From Bacteroidales bacterium (GTDB lineage Bacteria > Bacteroidota > Bacteroidia > Bacteroidales > UBA932): a stretch of 64,000 nucleotides of DNA. This document shows, piece by piece, positions 47,317-56,064 of this stretch (position 1 is the stretch's first letter; every line of letters begins with the position of its first letter). Made by a program: the position numbers and the translations under genes. Location: contig JAFWRQ010000032.1 of NCBI GenBank assembly GCA_017519865.1, positions 1 through 64,000 of the forward strand. Direction: 5' to 3'. The notes under the pieces were generated by a model. That model was not told the origin of the DNA and did not search any database. It was given only the letters and a program-made list of their open reading frames with translations.

Positions 47317-48872
47317 TTCTTGTGGCGTCTGAGGGTCTGCATGCATTCGCGGCGCGGGATGATGACCGACACGCCGTCATACTCTATCTCCTCGCGGATG
47401 ATACGGGTAATCTCCGGCATGTTGGCCGGAAGGGGCACCACCACGCGGACATGCTCGGGTTCGACTCCGAGTCCGAGGCAGATGGCTTCGAATTTATTGG
47501 TTCCAGCAGAATCCTGACCACCGGTCATGGCGGTAGTGAGGTTGTCGGAGATGATCACGGTGATACGGGAATGGTCGTTGACGGCATCCAGCAGGCCGGT
47601 CATGCCGCTGTGCGTGAAGGTGGAGTCGCCGATGACGGCGACGGCCGGAAAGATGCCGGCGTCGGCAGCGCCCTTGGCCATCGTGATGGATGCGCCCATA
47701 TCAACGCAACTGGCGAGAGCGCTGAACGGCGGAAGGGCTCCGAGGGTATAGCAGCCGATGTCTCCGAAGACACGGGCGCCGGGATACTCTGCAACGACCT
47801 GGTTGAGAGCGGCATAGACATCGCGGTGGCCGCAGCCCGGACATAGCTGGGGAGGGCGCGGCGCGAGGTTTTGCGCACTGCCGAAGGCACGCGAGGAAGG
47901 AACGCCCAGCGCCGCCGCGACGTTGTCCGGCGTGAGTTCGCCGGTACGCGGCAGACGGCCGGACAGGCGGCCTTCGACGGGATAGCCGGCGCCGAGCAGG
48001 GCCTTGATGCCCTGTTCCACGACCGGCTGTCCGTCCTCGACCACTAGGATGGAGGAGCAGCGTGCCGCAAGGGCCTTGACCTGGGCCTCAGGCAGAGGGT
48101 ACTGCGAAACCTTCAGAAGCGTAATGTTCTGGGCGTCAGCCTCCTTGACATAGTTGTACCCGATTCCGCACGCGATCACGCCGCGCGCGCCTGTACCTTC
48201 CAGGAGATTGTGATGGGTCCCCTCGGAGGCACTGAGGAGAAGGGGCTGCTTGTCGATGAGCTTGAGATACTGCCTGCGGGCGATGGCCGGAAGGAGTATC
48301 CACCCGCGGTCGGAAGACGGTTCCAGGGCATTCTGCGAGGAAGGGTCGCCGGTAAGGACGGCCGCGCGCGAATGCGCCAGGCGCGTCACAACCCTGAACA
48401 GGACCGGGAGCCCGATCTCTTCCGAGAAGGCGAAAGCCTCGCGGATCATGTCATAGGCTTCCTGCTGGTCTGAAGGTTCGAACACGGGAACCATCGCGAA
48501 CTGGGCATAGAAACGCGAGTCCTGTTCGTTCTGCGAGGAGTGCATCGAGGGATCGTCGGCCGCCAGGACGACAAGTCCGCCCTTGACCCCCGTCACGGCA
48601 GCGTTTACGAAAGCGTCGGCACAGACGTTCATGCCGACGTGCTTCATGCAGACGAGGGCGCGCTTGCCCGCATAGGACATGCCGAGCGCAGCCTCCATCG
48701 CAGTCTTTTCATTTGTACACCAGCGGCTCCGGACTTCCGGAGCATAGTTCTGGATGAACTCGGTCACTTCAGTGGAAGGCGTACCGGGATAGGAATAGAC
48801 ACCGGAAAGGCCGGCGTGCAAAGCACCCAACGCCACCGCCTCGTCTCCGAGCAACAATCTTTTCTCTGACAT
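47313..48872 (-). CDS. iorA: Indolepyruvate:ferredoxin oxidoreductase, alpha subunit (no ferredoxin domain)
   Basis: Thiamine-diphosphate-dependent alpha subunit, 519 residues. The N-terminal pyrimidine-binding domain begins LLLGDEAVALGALHAG with YSYPGTPSTEV. The C-terminal TPP domain has LCPGCGHRDVY, GDIGCYTLG and the Mg/TPP motif GDSTFTHSGMTG followed by DNLTTAMTGGQD. Archaeal IorA continues with an 8-Cys ferredoxin domain for two [4Fe-4S] clusters; here the protein ends soon after PRRECMQTL with no such Cys pattern. Electrons must pass to ferredoxin in another way or through a separate protein. It starts 12 bases after the amidase gene. Confidence 0.94.
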   Translation of the reverse strand: MSEKRLLLGDEAVALGALHAGLSGVYSYPGTPSTEVTEFIQNYAPEVRSRWCTNEKTAMEAALGMSYAGKRALVCMKHVGMNVCADAFVNAAVTGVKGGLVVLAADDPSMHSSQNEQDSRFYAQFAMVPVFEPSDQQEAYDMIREAFAFSEEIGLPVLFRVVTRLAHSRAAVLTGDPSSQNALEPSSDRGWILLPAIARRQYLKLIDKQPLLLSASEGTHHNLLEGTGARGVIACGIGYNYVKEADAQNITLLKVSQYPLPEAQVKALAARCSSILVVEDGQPVVEQGIKALLGAGYPVEGRLSGRLPRTGELTPDNVAAALGVPSSRAFGSAQNLAPRPPQLCPGCGHRDVYAALNQVVAEYPGARVFGDIGCYTLGALPPFSALASCVDMGASITMAKGAADAGIFPAVAVIGDSTFTHSGMTGLLDAVNDHSRITVIISDNLTTAMTGGQDSAGTNKFEAICLGLGVEPEHVRVVVPLPANMPEITRIIREEIEYDGVSVIIPRRECMQTLRRHKK

Positions 48873-48884
48873 AAATATGCTATT

Positions 48885-49646
48885 CTATTTCATTTCAAAA
48901 TCATCGGCATCGTCAAGCACCGGGAACTTCGCCCGGAAAGCCTCCAGGACAGCCATGTCCAGATCGGTGACGAGGACCTGCTCGGCGCCGGGGACGCAGG
49001 CGGTCAAGGTCGCCCCGTAGGGGTCGATGGCCGCAGTGCCGCCCGCATACTCGCAGGAGGGATCCTTCCCCACCCGGTTGACGCCCAGTACAAAACACTG
49101 GTTCTCAATGGCCCTCGCACGCAGCAGAGTCTCCCACGGATACTGACGTACACTCGGCCAGCTGGCCACGTAGATGGCGGCATCGTAGTCCTTGCGGTTG
49201 CGGCTCCAGACGGGGAAACGCAGGTCGTAGCAGACGTTCAGCAAAAAGCGGAAACCACGCCACTCCACCACCACGCGGTCCGTGCCGCGGGTGAAGCGAT
49301 GATGCTCGCCGCTGTACGTAAAAAGATGGTGCTTGTCATACTTCGCCACGCTGCCGTCCGGCTTGACGAAATAGACACGGTTGAAATAGTCCTCCCCTTC
49401 GTGAAGGGCGATGCTGCCGACCATGGCGCAGTCCATGGCATGCGCCTTGGCCATCATCCACTCCAGCGAAGCTGAAGGGGATGTCTCGGCGACACCTTCG
49501 GGGCTCGTCGCGAAGCCTGTGGAAAACATCTCCGGCAGCACCACAAGGTCGACCTGCGGCAGTGAACCCAGCAGGCCGTCCAGCCGACTCCGGTTGGATG
49601 CCGGATCGGCCCACGCTATATCAAACTGTACAAGGGCTGTTCTCAT
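48885..49646 (-). CDS. Nitrilase-superfamily amidohydrolase (omega-amidase/YafV-like)
   Basis: Carbon-nitrogen hydrolase of 253 residues with the complete Glu-Lys-Cys triad: Glu39 (VVLPEMFSTGF), Lys105 (KYDKHHLF) and Cys139 (NVCYDLRFPVW). The pattern fits the YafV/omega-amidase branch, which hydrolyses 2-oxo-omega-amides such as 2-oxoglutaramate formed when glutamine is the amino donor of a transaminase. That role would suit an operon handling aryl-2-oxoacids, since glutamine transaminase K makes them, but the link is inference. It is the first gene of the six-gene operon (amidase, iorA, iorB, paaK, paaK, ACT). Confidence 0.9.
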   Translation of the reverse strand: MRTALVQFDIAWADPASNRSRLDGLLGSLPQVDLVVLPEMFSTGFATSPEGVAETSPSASLEWMMAKAHAMDCAMVGSIALHEGEDYFNRVYFVKPDGSVAKYDKHHLFTYSGEHHRFTRGTDRVVVEWRGFRFLLNVCYDLRFPVWSRNRKDYDAAIYVASWPSVRQYPWETLLRARAIENQCFVLGVNRVGKDPSCEYAGGTAAIDPYGATLTACVPGAEQVLVTDLDMAVLEAFRAKFPVLDDADDFEMK

Positions 49647-49735
49647 AATACACTACTTGTCGCTTCCGCAAAAGCTATCATTTGCTAATATAGGCATTTT
49701 TACTCTATTTTTAATTTTTTTTAGGAATATTTTCC

Positions 49736-49743
49736 TACCTTTG
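49736..49743 (+). promoter_or_regulatory. -7 promoter element for nfnAB
   Basis: TACCTTTG matches TAnnTTTG, 33 bases before the ATG at 49777, with a T-rich stretch (about 49708-49722) upstream in the place of the -33 box. Confidence 0.45.
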
Positions 49744-49776
49744 GGAAACACAGCGTATTACAGACTATCATATATT

Positions 49777-50637
49777 ATGTTCAGAATCATCAAAAAGGAG
49801 ATGCTGACACCTACCATTTGCAGGATGGAGGTCGAAGCGCCCAGATTGGCGGCGGCTGCGCAGCCGGGCCAGTTCCTCATCGTCAGGGCAGACGAGAAGG
49901 GAGAACGCATTCCGCTGACCATCAGTGACTACGACATCCGCAAGGGTACCGTCACCATAGTTACCCAGCCCATAGGAGCATCCACAGCCGACATAGTGTC
50001 TTTCGAGGAGGGAGAGTCTTTCGCCGACGTCGTCGGCCCTCTCGGCAACGCCTCCGAATTCATCGGTATGTCTACCGAAGAGTTGGCTGCAAGCCATTAC
50101 ATATTCATCGCTGGAGGTGTCGGCACCGCGCCCGTCTATCCCCAGGCCAAATGGCTGCACGAGCACGGAGCCAAGGTCGACGTCATCATCGGTGCCAAGA
50201 CAGCGGGACTGCTGATCTACAAGGAGGAGATGGCTGCCGTCTGCGACAATCTCCACATCTGCACCGACGATGGTTCCGAAGGTTTCCACGGCATGGTCAC
50301 CGCCCTGCTCGAGAAACTCGTCAACGACGGCAACAAATACACCCAGGCCGTTGCCATCGGCCCTATGATCATGATGAAGTTCACCACGCTCACGGCCAGG
50401 AAACTCGGTCTCCCCATCGTAGTCAGCCTCAACACGCTGATGGTGGACGGCACCGGAATGTGCGGCGCCTGCCGCGTCACCGTGGGCGGCAAGACCCGCT
50501 TCGCCTGCGTCGAGGGGCCCGAGTTCGACGGCTACGAGGTCGACTTCGACGAAGCGATGCGCCGCCAGGGCCAGTACCGCACCGAAGAGACTGCGGCACG
50601 CGAGAACCATGTATGTAGAATCGGTAGAGGAAAATAA
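49777..50637 (+). CDS. nfnA: NfnA-type NAD-binding subunit of ferredoxin:NADP+ oxidoreductase
   Basis: Flavoprotein of 286 residues related to dihydroorotate dehydrogenase electron-transfer subunits. FAD-binding half (PGQFLIVRADEKGERIPLTI), NAD-binding half (IFIAGGVGTAPVYPQAKWLH), and a C-terminal [2Fe-2S] site. The cluster ligands Asp224, Cys229, Cys232 and Cys244 have the same spacing as the unusual Asp/3-Cys site of Thermotoga NfnS, which separates this protein from ordinary PyrK. It pairs with the gene 3 bases downstream to form the electron-bifurcating transhydrogenase NADH + 2 Fd(red) + 2 NADP+. The ATG at 49777 starts the conserved domain; earlier in-frame codons belong to the intergenic region. 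Confidence 0.93.
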   Translation: MFRIIKKEMLTPTICRMEVEAPRLAAAAQPGQFLIVRADEKGERIPLTISDYDIRKGTVTIVTQPIGASTADIVSFEEGESFADVVGPLGNASEFIGMSTEELAASHYIFIAGGVGTAPVYPQAKWLHEHGAKVDVIIGAKTAGLLIYKEEMAAVCDNLHICTDDGSEGFHGMVTALLEKLVNDGNKYTQAVAIGPMIMMKFTTLTARKLGLPIVVSLNTLMVDGTGMCGACRVTVGGKTRFACVEGPEFDGYEVDFDEAMRRQGQYRTEETAARENHVCRIGRGK

Positions 50638-50640
50638 GCT

Positions 50641-52032
50641 ATGGCAAACAAGATACCCAGGGTTCCCGTCAGGGAACAGGATCCCAAAGTGAGGGCGACC
50701 AACTTCGAGGAGGTCTGCTACGGTTACAATGTCGAAGAGGCGATGCTGGAGGCCACCCGCTGCCTGCATTGCAAGAATCCGCGCTGCGTGGGCGCCTGCC
50801 CGGTGGGCATAAAGATTCCCGACTTCATAGAAAAAGTCAAGGACGGTGATTTCGCCGCAGCCGCGGCCGTCATAGCCGAGGACTCCTCGCTGCCCGCCAT
50901 CTGCGGACGTGTCTGTCCGCAGGAGACCCAGTGCGAGGGCAGTTGCATCCTAGGCGTCAAGGGCGAGAGCGTCGCCATCGGCAAGCTCGAGCGCTTCGTC
51001 GCCGACTGGACGCGCGAGCAGGGCAAGGCCCCGTCCGGCCCCGTCGCGGAAAAGAACGGCCACAAGGTGGCCATCATCGGCTCCGGTCCTTCGGGCCTGG
51101 CCTGCGCGGCAGACCTTGCCAAGCTCGGTTATGAGGTGACCATCTTCGAGGCCCTTCACAGGCCCGGAGGAGTGCTGGAATACGGCATCCCCGAGTTCCG
51201 TCTGCCGAAGGACAAGGTCGTCGCCGCAGAGATCGAGGCTGTCAAGGCCCTTGGCGTCAAGATCGAACTCGACGTCATCATCGGCCGCACCGTCACCATC
51301 GACTCGCTGATGGATGACGAAGGCTTCGAGGCTGTGTTCGTCGGCTCCGGCGCCGGTCTGCCCCGCTTCATGGGCATACCGGGCGAGAACGCCAACGGCG
51401 TCTTCTCAGCCAACGAATTCCTCACCAGGAACAACCTCATGAAGGCGTTCCGCGACGACTACCTCACCCCTATCCACGCCGGAAGGAAAGCCATCGTCGT
51501 CGGCGGAGGCAACGTTGCCATGGACGCGGCGCGCACCGCGCTTCGCCTGGGCGCCGAGACCACCATCGTCTACCGCCGCACCGAAGTGGAACTTCCGGCC
51601 CGCAAGGAGGAAGTCCACCACGCCCACGAAGAGGGCGTCGAGTTCCGCATGCTGACCAATCCCGTCGAGATCCTCGCAGACGAGAAGGGCTGGGTACGCG
51701 CCGTCAAGTGCATCCGCATGGAACTCGGTGAGCCTGACGCCAGCGGCCGCCGTTCACCCGTCCCTGTAGAGGGTTCCGAGTTCGAGATCGAGGCCGACAC
51801 TGTCATCATGGCCCTCGGCACATCGCCCAACCCGCTGATTGCCAAGACAACGGATGGACTTGAGATCACCCGCCGCGGCTGCCTCGTCGCAGACGAGAAC
51901 GGCGCGACTACGCGCGAGGGCGTGTTCGCCGGAGGTGACGCCGTCACCGGCGCGGCGACCGTCATCCTCGCGATGGGCGCCGGCCGCAAGGCTGCCGCCG
52001 CCATCCACGCATACATAGGATCAAAGGGCTGA
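50641..52032 (+). CDS. nfnB: NfnB / glutamate-synthase-small-subunit-like flavoprotein
   Basis: Large subunit of NfnAB, 463 residues, often annotated gltA or 'NADPH-dependent glutamate synthase small subunit'. The N-terminal ferredoxin-like domain binds two [4Fe-4S] clusters (CLHCKNPRCVGACPVG and CGRVCPQETQCEGSC). Two dinucleotide-binding folds follow: FAD site AIIGSGPSGLACAADLAKLG and NADP site VVGGGNVAMDAARTALRLGA, closing with GVFAGGDAVTGAATVILAMG. It carries the bifurcating FAD in characterised enzymes. No large glutamate synthase subunit is nearby, and the immediate nfnA partner makes the NfnAB identity much more likely. Confidence 0.93.
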   Translation: MANKIPRVPVREQDPKVRATNFEEVCYGYNVEEAMLEATRCLHCKNPRCVGACPVGIKIPDFIEKVKDGDFAAAAAVIAEDSSLPAICGRVCPQETQCEGSCILGVKGESVAIGKLERFVADWTREQGKAPSGPVAEKNGHKVAIIGSGPSGLACAADLAKLGYEVTIFEALHRPGGVLEYGIPEFRLPKDKVVAAEIEAVKALGVKIELDVIIGRTVTIDSLMDDEGFEAVFVGSGAGLPRFMGIPGENANGVFSANEFLTRNNLMKAFRDDYLTPIHAGRKAIVVGGGNVAMDAARTALRLGAETTIVYRRTEVELPARKEEVHHAHEEGVEFRMLTNPVEILADEKGWVRAVKCIRMELGEPDASGRRSPVPVEGSEFEIEADTVIMALGTSPNPLIAKTTDGLEITRRGCLVADENGATTREGVFAGGDAVTGAATVILAMGAGRKAAAAIHAYIGSKG

Positions 52033-52050
52033 AAACCATCTCTCTAGAAC

Positions 52051-53247
52051 GTGCGGATTGCATCGGTCCATATCTTCCTTGTATCGCTCGTATTGGCGAT
52101 ATTCCCCAATGAGGCACTGGCCCGGCAGCAGGGAGATCCTGCGAAGGTCGATTCCCTGAGGAACGCAGCGATAGAACACAGCCGGCACGGACGGTTTGCA
52201 GAGAGCACCATCATCTTCCAGGACCTGCTGGACAACTACAGGCTTTCCGACAGGGAGAGGAGGGACGCGCTGCTATGGATGATGAGGAATGCCTATATCT
52301 CAGGTGATTATCAGTCCTGGTGCCGTTTTTCCGACCTGGGGAACGGACTTCAAAGGGAGATGCGCCCCTTCGTCCAATCGCTTGCGGAACTGCCGCCGCA
52401 GATGATGGAACGTCCATACTGGGATGTCTCCATACCCTATTCCGTGATCACGACCGTCAGGAACGGGAAATTCCAGGGAGGATACATAATGGTCCCAGTG
52501 ACCGTCGGCGACGAGAGGACCTGGTTCATGCTGGACAACGGCTTCGCGCCGTTCAGCTATGTCAGCGAGTCGTTCGCCGAAAGCCACGGGATACGTCCCA
52601 TCGGTGTCGGAAGGGAGCTGAAGGGAACGACCGGCACTTCCGACATGCGGATGGGCGTCGCCGATTCCCTGAGAGTGGGAGCATTGACTGTCAGGAACTT
52701 GCTGTTCGCCATCGTACCCGATGAATCCCTTGCCAATCCAGTGATGAAGATCGACGCTATTTTCGGAGCGAATTTCTTCCGTCTGGCCGGAGAGATGCAG
52801 TTCCTCAACGACGTACGCAGGATACTGCTGCCCTTGCGCCAGGAAGACCGCGAGTCCAACCTGACCCTCAATGACAGCGACCTGCACTTTGCCGAAGTCG
52901 ATTTCCGCGGCGACAAACTCCGCTTTCAGTTGGATATGGGGGCCAACGTATCGTACTTGAATTCCCGATACTTCAACCGGCACAAGGACAGCATCACGGC
53001 CACGTATCCCACTGACACATCGAGGGTTGCAGGCATAGGAGGCGTCAAGGAGTCCATCGTCCACAAGGTGGGCGGCCCGGTGTTCGACGCCTGTGGCGGC
53101 CGGTTCACAATGGACAGCATCGAGATCAAGACCTCCGATCTGAACGACGCCCCCGGCTCATTCGGCACCCTGGGCTCAGACTTCATCCTGTCCTTCGACA
53201 AGACCGTCCTCAACCTCCGCAAGATGTACCTTTACGTCGAGGACTGA
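52051..53247 (+). CDS. Exported retropepsin-like aspartyl protease family protein
   Basis: A 398-residue protein with a signal peptide (RIASVHIFLVSLVLAIF...ALA), a helical N-terminal part (about 30-110), and two pepsin-like lobes. The active-site triads expected as D-T/S-G appear as Asp-Asn-Gly (FMLDNGFAPFSY) and Asp-Met-Gly (QLDMGANVSYL); both aspartates are kept but the second positions are unusual, so activity is uncertain. Each lobe ends in a hydrophobic-hydrophobic-Gly stretch (IDAIFGANFF, FGTLGSDFILSF). The start codon is GTG, chosen because it yields the signal peptide. It lies 18 bases after nfnB. Confidence 0.8.
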   Translation: MRIASVHIFLVSLVLAIFPNEALARQQGDPAKVDSLRNAAIEHSRHGRFAESTIIFQDLLDNYRLSDRERRDALLWMMRNAYISGDYQSWCRFSDLGNGLQREMRPFVQSLAELPPQMMERPYWDVSIPYSVITTVRNGKFQGGYIMVPVTVGDERTWFMLDNGFAPFSYVSESFAESHGIRPIGVGRELKGTTGTSDMRMGVADSLRVGALTVRNLLFAIVPDESLANPVMKIDAIFGANFFRLAGEMQFLNDVRRILLPLRQEDRESNLTLNDSDLHFAEVDFRGDKLRFQLDMGANVSYLNSRYFNRHKDSITATYPTDTSRVAGIGGVKESIVHKVGGPVFDACGGRFTMDSIEIKTSDLNDAPGSFGTLGSDFILSFDKTVLNLRKMYLYVED

Positions 53248-53254
53248 CAGAAAA

Positions 53255-53286
53255 CGAGCGGCTTGGAAACGAATCCAAGCCGCTCG
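53255..53286. terminator. Hairpin between convergent protease-like gene and rnf operon
   Basis: A perfect 12-bp stem (CGAGCGGCTTGG / CCAAGCCGCTCG) with an 8-base loop lies between the two convergent stops (53247 and 53309). Read on the minus strand it is followed by TTTT, so it is best supported as the terminator of the rnf operon; in the plus direction there is no T run. Confidence 0.78.
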
Positions 53287-53308
53287 CATCTAATATATCC
53301 CGAAACCG

Positions 53309-53908
53309 TTAGACGATGCCGGAGAAACCCAGGAATGCAAGGGCGAGGATGCTCACGGTGATGAGGGCGATCGGGAGTCCCTTGAAGGACTTCGGAACCT
53401 CATTCAAGGCAAGATGCTCGCGGAGTCCCGCGAAAAGCACCATCGCGAGGCCATAGCCGATGGAGGTGGCGATGGCATAGACGATGGCCTGGCCGAGGTT
53501 GAGCATATGCGACTCGGCGCCGAAGGTGAACTCCTTGGTGACCACGGTGATGGCGACGCCGAGGACGGCGCAGTTGGTGGTGATCAGCGGCAGGAAGATG
53601 CCAAGGGCCTGGTAAAGGGACGGGCTGATCTTCTTGAGCACGATCTCGACCATCTGCACCAGGGCTGCGATCACAAGGATGAACGCGATGGTCTGAAGGA
53701 ACTCGAGTCCGAAAGGCACGAGCAGATACTGGTTCAGCAGATAGGTCACGAGAGTCGCAAGCGTGATGACGAAGCAGACGGCTCCGGACATGCCCGTGGC
53801 TGTGGAGAGCTTGTTAGATACGCCCAGGAAAGGACAGACCCCGAGGAACTGTGACAGTACGATATTGTTGACGAATATCGCCGATATGATAATGATGATG
53901 TATTCCAT
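53309..53908 (-). CDS. rnfA: Rnf complex subunit A
   Basis: Integral membrane subunit of the ferredoxin:NAD+ oxidoreductase (Rnf), 199 residues with six membrane helices. It opens with IFVNNIVLSQFLGVCPFLG, the strongly conserved RnfA/NqrE segment containing one cysteine of the membrane iron site, and has the inverted counterpart LGIFLPLITTNCAVLGVAI with the second cysteine. Last gene of the operon, 6 bases after rnfE. Confidence 0.97.
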   Translation of the reverse strand: MEYIIIIISAIFVNNIVLSQFLGVCPFLGVSNKLSTATGMSGAVCFVITLATLVTYLLNQYLLVPFGLEFLQTIAFILVIAALVQMVEIVLKKISPSLYQALGIFLPLITTNCAVLGVAITVVTKEFTFGAESHMLNLGQAIVYAIATSIGYGLAMVLFAGLREHLALNEVPKSFKGLPIALITVSILALAFLGFSGIV

Positions 53909-53914
53909 AGGACG

Positions 53915-54499
53915 TTAACTCTTTTTCAGATACTTGTTGAACAGGACCATCAGGTATCCGAGCACCAGGAAAGCTCCGGGAGCCATAACAAAGGCAAGGA
54001 TACCGTCTCCGGGGATGAACTTCCATCCGAATACCGAGCCGCTGCCCAGGATCTCACGCACTATGCCGATCACAGTCAGGGACACGGTGAAACCGAGGCC
54101 GACGCCGACACCGTCAAGGAGGGACTCAAGTACTCCGTGCTTGTTGGCGAACGCCTCTGCACGCCCGAGGACTATACAGTTGACCACGATGAGCGGGATG
54201 AACAGTCCGAGGGTCTTGTAAGCATCGGGGGTATATGCCTGCATGATGAACTGGAGCACGGTCACGAATGTGGCTATGACCACGATGTAGACCGGGATAT
54301 GGACCTTGTCCGGAACGACCGGGGCAAGGAGCGAAATCACGATGTTGGAGAGGACCAGGACGAAAAGCGTGGCAAGACCCATCTCCAGGCCATTCATGGC
54401 CGAAGTGGTCGTCGCAAGGGTCGGACACATGCCGAGCACCAGCACGAATGTAGGATTATTCTTGACGAATCCGTCAGTAAGGATTGACCATTTGCTCAT
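53915..54499 (-). CDS. rnfE: Rnf complex subunit E
   Basis: Membrane subunit paralogous to RnfA, 194 residues, six helices, and topologically inverted relative to it. Conserved stretches are NPTFVLVLGMCPTLATT and TLGLFIPLIVVNCIVLGRAEAF, each with one cysteine of the pair that holds the membrane [2Fe-2S] centre with RnfA. It lies 3 bases after rnfG. Confidence 0.97.
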   Translation of the reverse strand: MSKWSILTDGFVKNNPTFVLVLGMCPTLATTTSAMNGLEMGLATLFVLVLSNIVISLLAPVVPDKVHIPVYIVVIATFVTVLQFIMQAYTPDAYKTLGLFIPLIVVNCIVLGRAEAFANKHGVLESLLDGVGVGLGFTVSLTVIGIVREILGSGSVFGWKFIPGDGILAFVMAPGAFLVLGYLMVLFNKYLKKS

Positions 54500-54502
54500 A
54501 CG

Positions 54503-55072
54503 CTATTCCTCCTCTTTGTTTGCGATGGATCTGACGAAAGCGACGGCATTGCTCACGGCCAGGGAATAGGCGCGGGAAGTGATGGTCGAAGCCGTGATGG
54601 CGTCGATGTCTCCACCGTCCTTGGTCACCTTGATGACCTTGTCGGGACGAAGGCCCTTCCACTGGTCCATGAACTTGGTGTCGGTATTGCATTTAGCACC
54701 GAGGCCAGGGGTCTCGGAGTGCGAAAGCACGGAAGTGTTGTATACGGTTCCGTCCGGAAGGACACCCACCATCAGGGTGAGAGGGCCTCCGAAACCGACC
54801 GTGGTAGACTTCACGGCATAGGCGGCGGGAGCGCCGTCAGCCGTAGAAACATAATAATCGAACTTCTTCCCGTCGAACTCTGCCGAAACTACGTCAGAGA
54901 GTTCTCCGCCGTCCGGAAGCACCTGTCCGATGGACTCGGTCAGGGCCTTCTTCTCGGCAGCCTGGATCGGGTCATAGGTCACTGCGTAGATGACGGCAAG
55001 GATGGCCGAACACACGAGACAGACCAATGTAAGGCACAGGGCCATGTTCTTAAGCGTGGATTTAGCTGCCAT
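54503..55072 (-). CDS. rnfG: Rnf complex subunit G (covalent FMN protein)
   Basis: Membrane-anchored, mostly periplasmic subunit, 189 residues. One N-terminal helix (about 9-31) is followed by an FMN-binding domain. The flavinylation motif reads T-A-S-T (residues 160-163) within DAITASTITSR, a variant of the S-G-A-T consensus, so FMN should be attached to Thr163. Attachment requires an ApbE transferase, which is not encoded in this window. The gene starts 2 bases after rnfD ends. Confidence 0.95.
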   Translation of the reverse strand: MAAKSTLKNMALCLTLVCLVCSAILAVIYAVTYDPIQAAEKKALTESIGQVLPDGGELSDVVSAEFDGKKFDYYVSTADGAPAAYAVKSTTVGFGGPLTLMVGVLPDGTVYNTSVLSHSETPGLGAKCNTDTKFMDQWKGLRPDKVIKVTKDGGDIDAITASTITSRAYSLAVSNAVAFVRSIANKEEE

Positions 55073-55074
55073 AA

Positions 55075-56058
55075 CTATGCCCTCCCGAATTTTTTCTGGT
55101 GGCAGAACCGGTTGATGAGCGGAACTGCGGCGTTCATGATGAGGATGGCGAAAGAAACGCCCTCCGGATAGGATCCGAAGTAACGGATGAGCATGGCGAT
55201 GAGACCGATGCCGATACCGAAGATGATGCCTCCCTTGTCACTCATCGGCGAGGTGACATAATCGGTGGCCATGAAGCAGCTGCCGAGGATCATACCGCCG
55301 GTGAGGAGATTGAATATGGGATCGGTGAAGCGCGCAGGGTTGATGAGCCACATCACGCCGGCGAACACGAACACCGTGGCCCAGATGGACAGGGTGATGT
55401 GGGGCTTGATGACCCTGCGGACCAGGAGATAGACGAAGCCCAGGAGAAGGGCGATGGCCGAGATCTCGCCGGCGGAGCCGCCGAGATTGGCGAACAGCAT
55501 CTGGCCGTAGGAATAACCGTTGGCAGCCATGATGTCCTGGACCGTCCCGCCCTGCATGAGGCCTTCCTTGATGGCTCCGAGCGGAGTCGCTCCGGTGACG
55601 GCATCAGCGCCCCACAGGCCGCCGGGAACCTCCCAGCGGGTCATATAGGTCGGGAAAGACACCAGCAGGAACACGCGGCCGGTGATGGCGGGATTGAAGA
55701 CGTTCTGGCCAAGGCCTCCGAACGTCATCTTCGCTACACCGATGGCGACGACTGCTCCTATGAAGACCACCCACCAGGGAGTGGTGGAAGGCAGGTTCAT
55801 GGCAAGCAGGAGGCCTGTGACCATTGCGGACGAACCGCTGAACAGGCGCAGGTCCTTCATTGCCCAGCGGGCGAAGACATACTCCAGCAGCACGCAGGAC
55901 AGGGCGCTTACCGCCAGGACGAGCAGTTCGGACCATCCGTAGAAGATGACCGAAACCACTATCGCAGGCAGCAACGCGATGATGACGTCACGCATCAGGG
56001 AGTCCGAAGACACATCTGCGTGGACGTGCGGGTTGGGTGAAACTAAGTATTTGTCCAT
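55075..56058 (-). CDS. rnfD: Rnf complex subunit D (covalent FMN membrane protein)
   Basis: Membrane subunit of 327 residues homologous to NqrB, about ten helices. The FMN attachment motif T-G-A-T (residues 155-158) in ADAVTGATPLG marks Thr158 as the flavinylated residue. Other conserved segments are VTGLLLAMNLPSTTPWW, GGLGQNVFNPAITGRV and the GGMILGSCFMATDYVTSPM loop. It is thought to form the ion path (Na+ or H+). It lies 6 bases after rnfC. Confidence 0.97.
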   Translation of the reverse strand: MDKYLVSPNPHVHADVSSDSLMRDVIIALLPAIVVSVIFYGWSELLVLAVSALSCVLLEYVFARWAMKDLRLFSGSSAMVTGLLLAMNLPSTTPWWVVFIGAVVAIGVAKMTFGGLGQNVFNPAITGRVFLLVSFPTYMTRWEVPGGLWGADAVTGATPLGAIKEGLMQGGTVQDIMAANGYSYGQMLFANLGGSAGEISAIALLLGFVYLLVRRVIKPHITLSIWATVFVFAGVMWLINPARFTDPIFNLLTGGMILGSCFMATDYVTSPMSDKGGIIFGIGIGLIAMLIRYFGSYPEGVSFAILIMNAAVPLINRFCHQKKFGRA

Positions 56059-56064
56059 AACTGT

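Noticed and set aside
49777..52032. Annotation of this pair as glutamate synthase subunits or as PyrK/dihydroorotate dehydrogenase
   Set aside because: No glutamate synthase large subunit or PyrD is nearby, and the Asp/Cys3 cluster spacing in the first protein fits NfnA.
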